Part shown: positions 60,430 through 64,000 of the stretch, one piece after another | Layout of the letters: each line of letters begins with the position of its first letter | How positions within the stretch are numbered: the stretch's first letter is position 1 | NCBI GenBank assembly: GCA_903927025.1 | Contig: CAIYLG010000012.1 | Span: 121,610 to 185,609, forward strand | Direction of reading: 5' to 3' | Length of the DNA: 64,000 bases | DNA from: an uncultured Armatimonadota bacterium | GTDB lineage: Bacteria > Armatimonadota > Fimbriimonadia > Fimbriimonadales > Fimbriimonadaceae | Program-made: the position numbers and the translations under genes | Notes under the pieces: model-generated | The model's database searches: none | What the model saw: only the letters and a program-made list of their open reading frames with translations | What the model was told of the DNA's origin: nothing

Positions 60430-60551
60430 GTTTCGCCATAAAGTGGACCGGAGCGGCGATAGGCTGTCTTGTCGTCGGTGGCGTTGCCGGTTGGTACTGC
60501 CCGACTATCAACACTCCGTCACCGCTTGCTATGTTCGCCGTCTGGCTGTAG
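60417..60551 (+). CDS. 44-aa small membrane protein at end of ATPase operon
   Basis: ATG 60417 overlaps the last codons of the preceding gene in another frame, with AAAAGG and GAGG just upstream. The peptide starts 'MASLSFAIKWTGAAIGCLVV' and continues 'GGVAGWYC', a single glycine-rich hydrophobic segment long enough to cross a membrane, then a short Pro/Thr tail. It could be an effector-type small membrane peptide of the system. It is short, so coincidence cannot be excluded. Confidence 0.45.
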   Translation: MASLSFAIKWTGAAIGCLVVGGVAGWYCPTINTPSPLAMFAVWL

Positions 60552-60584
60552 TAGCACTGCGTCGCGTGGTGACGCTATTGTTGG

Positions 60585-60806
60585 TCAAGTCGAAATGTCG
60601 CTTTCATCTGGCCGCTCTAGCAACCAGTTTTGGTCGTCATGATGCCAGTCTATTGCCGGTGGCCGAACATGATGTCTTGCTCGACTAGGACCATACCAGG
60701 ACAAAAGTCTCTTGGCAATCCAACTGAGCAGTCCAATGATGAGAACAGCCTCTGTTGTGCCGATTGTTATACGTATTTCCGATAAGTCAAAAATCCAACC
60801 CACCAT
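60585..60806 (-). CDS. Possible small membrane protein
   Basis: 73 residues, GAGG 4 bases before ATG 60806. 'AVLIIGLLSWIAKRLLSWYG' forms one membrane segment after 'MVGWIFDLSEIRITIGTTE', then a polar His/Asp/Trp-rich tail. No family recognised. It faces the GHKL operon and is the only plausible frame in this stretch. Confidence 0.4.
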   Translation of the reverse strand: MVGWIFDLSEIRITIGTTEAVLIIGLLSWIAKRLLSWYGPSRARHHVRPPAIDWHHDDQNWLLERPDESDIST

Positions 60807-61331
60807 TCCACCTCACACCGCCGATCCATCTGAAGGAATTGACTGACTAGGTCAATATCCGCCGCCATCCGTGGCTGTGGGGGTAAATGCAAGGCATGAA
60901 TGACGCTATCGCCTAAAGGCAACTTAGCTTAGACTTGCTGTCGGAACACCCTCATGAATCCAAATCTTTGTCGCTGTCCCGTACTAGGATTGCAATTTGA
61001 ATTCCACCACCACTGTATCACGCTTTAGTCTCTTGTGCCAACTATAAGTTGGCGATTTCGCGCGTGATTCTGCCCGTCCGGCTTCATGGAACTGTGGAGG
61101 CGTATCTGGAGAATTTCGACGTAGCCTCACTGCGTCACGCCTGATTTCGTCATCGTGGTTGGTCGTGCATCTGAGCCTGATCTAAGTAAATCTTGGCTAC
61201 TCCAGGAGGCACAATTAGTTTGGACTTTCGCCGACGTTTTGAGACGGTTGGAGACGTTCTAAGTGATACAATTTAGTGGGATTCAGATTCAAGACGTCTC
61301 ATGGACACGGTCGAAACCCCATGCCACACCA
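60807..61331. other. Non-coding right end of island
   Basis: About 525 bases without a convincing reading frame or RNA, directly inside the right att repeat. A decayed integrase or regulatory region could have been here, but no recognisable recombinase motif (R..H-x-x-R..Y) remains. Confidence 0.5.
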
Positions 61332-61388
61332 TCTTGAAAACCGCTGGGCAGAGATGTCCCAGGAGTTCGAATCTCCTTCTCTCCTCCA
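61332..61388 (+). repeat. attR-type direct repeat (copy of tRNA-Ser 3' end)
   Basis: 57-base exact copy of 50824-50880 (anticodon loop to CCA) without the 5' half of a tRNA; a tRNA prediction here would be false. It marks the right end of the island. Confidence 0.93.
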
Positions 61389-61578
61389 GTTTTCGCCAGA
61401 GGCTATGGCTGGCAAGCCAGTTTTAACCTAGCAAACGATTCGGGCTCCTTCCCTTCGTTCCGTCGAGAGCCTTGGACTTATGGAATCGCGCCAACTGGTA
61501 GCCAACTGCAAGTTCCCGGAGACCACCCCGTCCAGCTTCGCTGTCCACCCTCCCCAGAGGGGAATCATTCGGAAATAC

Positions 61579-61639
61579 GCTCTCCATCCCCGGCCCTTCC
61601 TCTCTCAGCAAGGGCGAAAGGAAGGGAGTTGAGAATGCC
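61579..61639. repeat. Hairpin-forming dispersed repeat, copy B
   Basis: GCTCTCCATCCCCGGCCCTTCCTC ... GCGAAAGGAAGGGAG, sharing its lead and arm with 32503-32561. It is immediately downstream of the ferritin-like gene and may act as its 3' stem. Confidence 0.65.
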
Positions 61640-61652
61640 ACTTATTGGGAGG

Positions 61653-63053
61653 TTAGCCTTCTCCCGATGAGGCGTAAGTAAACGTCGGCACCAGACCATT
61701 CTCGGATCCTGCTTTCGAGGTGCTTTCTTTGCCGAGGGCATCCTTTACGTATCTCGGCCACCAGTCTTCTTGTGGGGTGAGTTTTGATCTTTCCCGGATC
61801 GATGGGTTGTCCATCGCCGCGATCTCGGCTCCGCGCTCAAGGATTTGCTTGACGTCTCCGACTTCTGGCTTGAGCCATCTTCGGCCGATTTGAGCGTGGA
61901 GGACTTCATCAGCCCAGTCGTAGTCTTGGAAATACGTTGCGAGATCGTCGTTGGCACTTTGGGCGATTTTCCACTCAAGCTGTTTTCCGGTGGCCTTGTC
62001 CATCAGCTTCTGTTCGATAAAGTAGAGGATGATGTGCCTCTCTAGCGGCTTTCGGTCAAGGTTTAGGTGCATGGCCCAACCAACGTGATTGGGATACTTG
62101 GACCAGTCGAGACCCTTCTTGGCGAACCAGACCTCTCCCATCATGCTGTGGCGCGCCTCGTCCCAAAGCTGGCGGCTCATGTCTCGGTAGTACTCCCATG
62201 GCTTGTGGGGAGTCTGAAGGACGATGCTGGCCATCATCTCGGGGACGTCCATCTCATGGAAGCGCTTGTACATCAGCGCCAGCACGCGCTCATCCATGTC
62301 GGCTTCGTCGTCGAGATACACGTCATTGGCGCGGTAGTGGAAGTTGTAGATCTCGCCCGATCGCCAATCTCGCTGAGGGTCTACGTTGGCGACGAATGGC
62401 TCCTTGGCTCGGCTCTCGGGCACTTGGCCACCAGCGTCGGCTTCCTTCCCAGAAATGCCGCCGGCTACGGTCAAGAACTGGTGAAGGTGGGCTTCCCAAC
62501 TGGTTGAAGTCGCTCTAGATTCCTCTGTGGTCACTAGTGCCTGCAGGGCTGATTCTCCCCAATCAAGCATCTGCTTCTCTTCAGCGATCACCGTTCGGAG
62601 GATTCTGGCGGTGGGGAAGTCGAAGACAGGGTTGATGTCGCTGAGGTGCTTTTCATAGGCAGCCAAAAGTGCCGGACGAATCACTCGGAAGATTCCGGTG
62701 AGCAGCTCAATCGTCCCCTGGGAGCGCAGGGCCTCTTCACACAGTGCCTCAAGCCTATCGTCCGGACACTTGTCTAAATACAGCGGGGGACGACGCAGTT
62801 CCGCCACGCGCTGACGGAAGGATTGGCTGTGCTCTGCATCCAAGTAGAGATGCAGGCTCAGGGCACCCTTAACCTCCCATTCAGGCGTTGGGTTAAGGAA
62901 AGCGGCGCTCAATCGGTAAAGTTGGCCCTCGACGTAGTTGTAGCGTCGCATGAGCTCGACATTTTCATCGACTCCATAACCAGGCTTTGCGGCCTCTTCG
63001 TAAGTGGCGAGGCCGGCGAGCGGAGGAATGCCGAAGCTGGGAAGTTTTGTCAT
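61653..63053 (-). CDS. Ferritin-like domain (DUF455-type) protein
   Basis: 466 residues, mainly helical. Carboxylate-His pairs fit a di-iron four-helix bundle: 'HLYLDAEHSQSFRQRVAE', 'VIAEEKQMLDWGESAL', 'QLWDEARHSMMGEVWFAK' (ExxH) and 'DWADEVLHAQIGRRWL' (ExxxHAQ). The last two together are typical of DUF455/ferritin-like proteins related to tRNA- and phenylacetate-type oxygenases. Soluble, no signal peptide. The substrate is unknown. It is divergent from the cupin gene (56-base spacer that should hold both promoters) and lies just outside the island. Confidence 0.8.
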   Translation of the reverse strand: MTKLPSFGIPPLAGLATYEEAAKPGYGVDENVELMRRYNYVEGQLYRLSAAFLNPTPEWEVKGALSLHLYLDAEHSQSFRQRVAELRRPPLYLDKCPDDRLEALCEEALRSQGTIELLTGIFRVIRPALLAAYEKHLSDINPVFDFPTARILRTVIAEEKQMLDWGESALQALVTTEESRATSTSWEAHLHQFLTVAGGISGKEADAGGQVPESRAKEPFVANVDPQRDWRSGEIYNFHYRANDVYLDDEADMDERVLALMYKRFHEMDVPEMMASIVLQTPHKPWEYYRDMSRQLWDEARHSMMGEVWFAKKGLDWSKYPNHVGWAMHLNLDRKPLERHIILYFIEQKLMDKATGKQLEWKIAQSANDDLATYFQDYDWADEVLHAQIGRRWLKPEVGDVKQILERGAEIAAMDNPSIRERSKLTPQEDWWPRYVKDALGKESTSKAGSENGLVPTFTYASSGEG

Positions 63054-63109
63054 CGCGGTGTCCCTTCGTTGGGTTTCTGGATTTTCCCTGATTTAGGTAG
63101 GGTGGAGCG

Positions 63110-63481
63110 ATGGAAGCTTCTGCTTTTTCGTGGGACGATACGGCCCAAGACAACCCGATTGCCTTACTCACCCGCAAAGTAGTTCAAGGTGAGAAGATGC
63201 TTGTGGCTCAGGTGAAGCTGGAAAAGGGGTGCCACGTGGCATATCACCATCATATCAGCGAGCAAATCTCAATCACGATCTCCGGAAGAGTGCATTGGAA
63301 GGTTGGAGAGCCTGGAACCGACTCCTACTTCGAGCAAGTTTTGACCGGCGGGGAAGTGATGGTGCTTCCATCCAACGTGCCGCATTCGGTAGACGCGCTG
63401 GAAGACACGTTCATCTACGACATCATCAGCCCGATCGGGCCCATGGGTGTCGACTCGCAGAAGGCTGTTTCCAGCGCCTGA
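63110..63481 (+). CDS. Cupin domain protein
   Basis: 123 residues, one cupin_2 barrel: 'EKGCHVAYHHHISEQISITI' (motif 1, H-x-H-x4-E) and 'GGEVMVLPSNVPHSVDALED' (motif 2 with His). Metal-binding His, His, Glu and His are all kept, so it should bind a metal and could be a small dioxygenase, isomerase or sensor. Directly followed by a repetitive tract that runs to the window edge. Confidence 0.9.
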   Translation: MEASAFSWDDTAQDNPIALLTRKVVQGEKMLVAQVKLEKGCHVAYHHHISEQISITISGRVHWKVGEPGTDSYFEQVLTGGEVMVLPSNVPHSVDALEDTFIYDIISPIGPMGVDSQKAVSSA

Positions 63482-63489
63482 GTTGGAAT

Positions 63490-64000
63490 GGACAACGTGT
63501 TCCCTTATATGCTTCCGCTGAGATTTTAATGGAGCCAGGGGCGCGTTTTAGGTTCGCCACCCCCTCCCTGATCCCTCCACCCGCCACATTATGGCGGTGG
63601 AGGGGACCTGTTCGTGAGTTGGTTGCTTGGATTTCTGGGTTCGCCAACCTGAATTGGTGTGGTCCTCCGCGTCTGAGTTGGAATGGAGTTTCCCTCCACC
63701 GCCATCTGGTGGCGGGCGGAGGGCACAGGGCGGGGGTGGCGGTTGTTGCTGCTGCCGACGGAGTCGGCAATCCGCTCTTTCGAGCAGTTGAAAAGGACAA
63801 CCGATTCCCTTGTATGCAACCGCTGAGATTTTAATGGAGCCAGGGGCGCGTTTTAGGTTCGCCACCCCCTCCCTGATCTCTCCACCCGCCACATTATGGC
63901 GGTGGAGGGGACCTGTTCGTGAGTTGGTTGCTTGGATTTCTGGGTTCGCCAACCTGAATTGGTGTGGTCCTCCGCGTCTGAGTTGGAATGGAGTTTCCCT
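63490..64000. repeat. Tandem repeat, 305-bp period, truncated by window
   Basis: The segment with CTGAGATTTTAATGGAGCCA at 63518 recurs 305 bases later at 63823 almost unchanged, and the second copy runs to the end. Inside each unit are palindromes such as CCTCCACCCGCCA-CATTA-TGGCGGTGGAGG and, in the first copy, CCCTCCACCGCCA ... TGGTGGCGGGCGGAGGG. All open frames across it are repeat shadows. Confidence 0.9.

Larger units (their letters stand above)
50824..61388. mobile_element. Genomic island integrated in tRNA-Ser(TGA)
   Basis: A perfect 57-bp direct repeat, comprising the tRNA-Ser 3' end, bounds about 10.5 kb. This is the expected footprint of a tyrosine-recombinase element that rebuilds the tRNA on one side. 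Cargo: Hcp-like, Kelch and PQQ/Ig-repeat genes, an HNH endonuclease fragment, a C5 DNA methyltransferase, a GHKL ATPase with an unknown partner, and small membrane proteins. The 56-61 kb part looks lower in GC and uses different codons from the surrounding housekeeping genes (by eye). No integrase or excisionase could be found, so the element is probably stranded or depends on a helper. The end points are directly visible; the integration mechanism is inferred. Confidence 0.85.

Noticed and set aside
60443..60688. 81-aa Cys/Arg-rich plus-strand frame
   Set aside because: No motif, biased composition, and it overlaps the more plausible 44-aa membrane peptide in another frame.
61320..61390. Second tRNA-Ser gene
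   Set aside because: Only the 3' half (anticodon loop to CCA) is present; no acceptor 5' strand or D-arm. It is an att repeat.
63426..63952. Overlapping minus-strand frames of 120-130 residues
   Set aside because: They lie wholly in the 305-bp tandem repeat and repeat their own sequence; composition is typical of non-coding GC-rich DNA.

Overview
This looks like a chromosomal segment of a moderately GC-rich Gram-negative-type bacterium. The best guess is Armatimonadota, probably Fimbriimonadia-like. The evidence is a prepilin with an [16 protein letters not shown] leader and a DGH motif, many beta-propeller and WD40 proteins, apolipoprotein N-acyltransferase (a diderm lipoprotein enzyme), and Ser/Thr kinases whose ATP loop lacks glycines. 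This assignment is inference from gene content; no 16S rRNA gene is present.

Layout. 1-11.3 kb: a 5'-truncated hypothetical gene, a TolB-like propeller, an epimerase/Gfo-Idh oxidoreductase pair, a pilin-like gene preceded by a cobalamin riboswitch, an amidase, an ABC exporter with an unusual N-terminal extension, a WD40 protein and a pilin-like membrane protein. 11.4-15 kb: nuoG, then a region rich in CCTAGGG/GAACGCC palindromic repeats. 15-21.2 kb: a secreted caspase-like protein, then Lnt, histidine phosphatase, an unknown protein, a SurA/PpiC-like protein and a MoxR ATPase. 21.4-24.2 kb: rpsO-pnp. 24.3-32.4 kb: nuoH, a terminator, then nuoJKLM, a URO-D-like gene and nuoN, with no nuoI. 32.6-44.8 kb: sugar isomerase-like protein, tandem anti-sigma-like membrane proteins, an ankyrin protein, Cdd1-kbl, prpB plus citrate synthase, a receptor-like protein kinase and an SDR. 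45-50.6 kb: a signalling module made of a hybrid histidine kinase, a REC-PP2C-HATPase protein, a STAS protein and a cyclic-nucleotide-binding protein.

50.8-61.4 kb is the most interesting part. It is a 10.5-kb genomic island bounded by a perfect 57-bp direct repeat of the 3' end of a tRNA-Ser(TGA) gene. It carries an orphan Hcp-like protein, a Tat-exported Kelch protein, a large PQQ-propeller/Ig-like-repeat protein, a decapitated HNH endonuclease, a C5-cytosine DNA methyltransferase, and a tightly coupled set made of an Hsp90/MORC-like GHKL ATPase, an unrecognised 397-aa protein and a 44-aa membrane peptide. The last set is a good candidate for an undescribed defence system. No integrase is visible.

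61.4-64 kb: a ferritin-like protein, a divergent cupin, and the start of a 305-bp-period tandem repeat that runs off the window.

How the genes work together: nuoG and nuoH-N build the respiratory complex I; rpsO-pnp serves translation and RNA decay; PrpB and citrate/methylcitrate synthase point to propionate or TCA metabolism; the 45-50 kb module resembles a partner-switching (Rsb-type) stress pathway fed by a phosphorelay.
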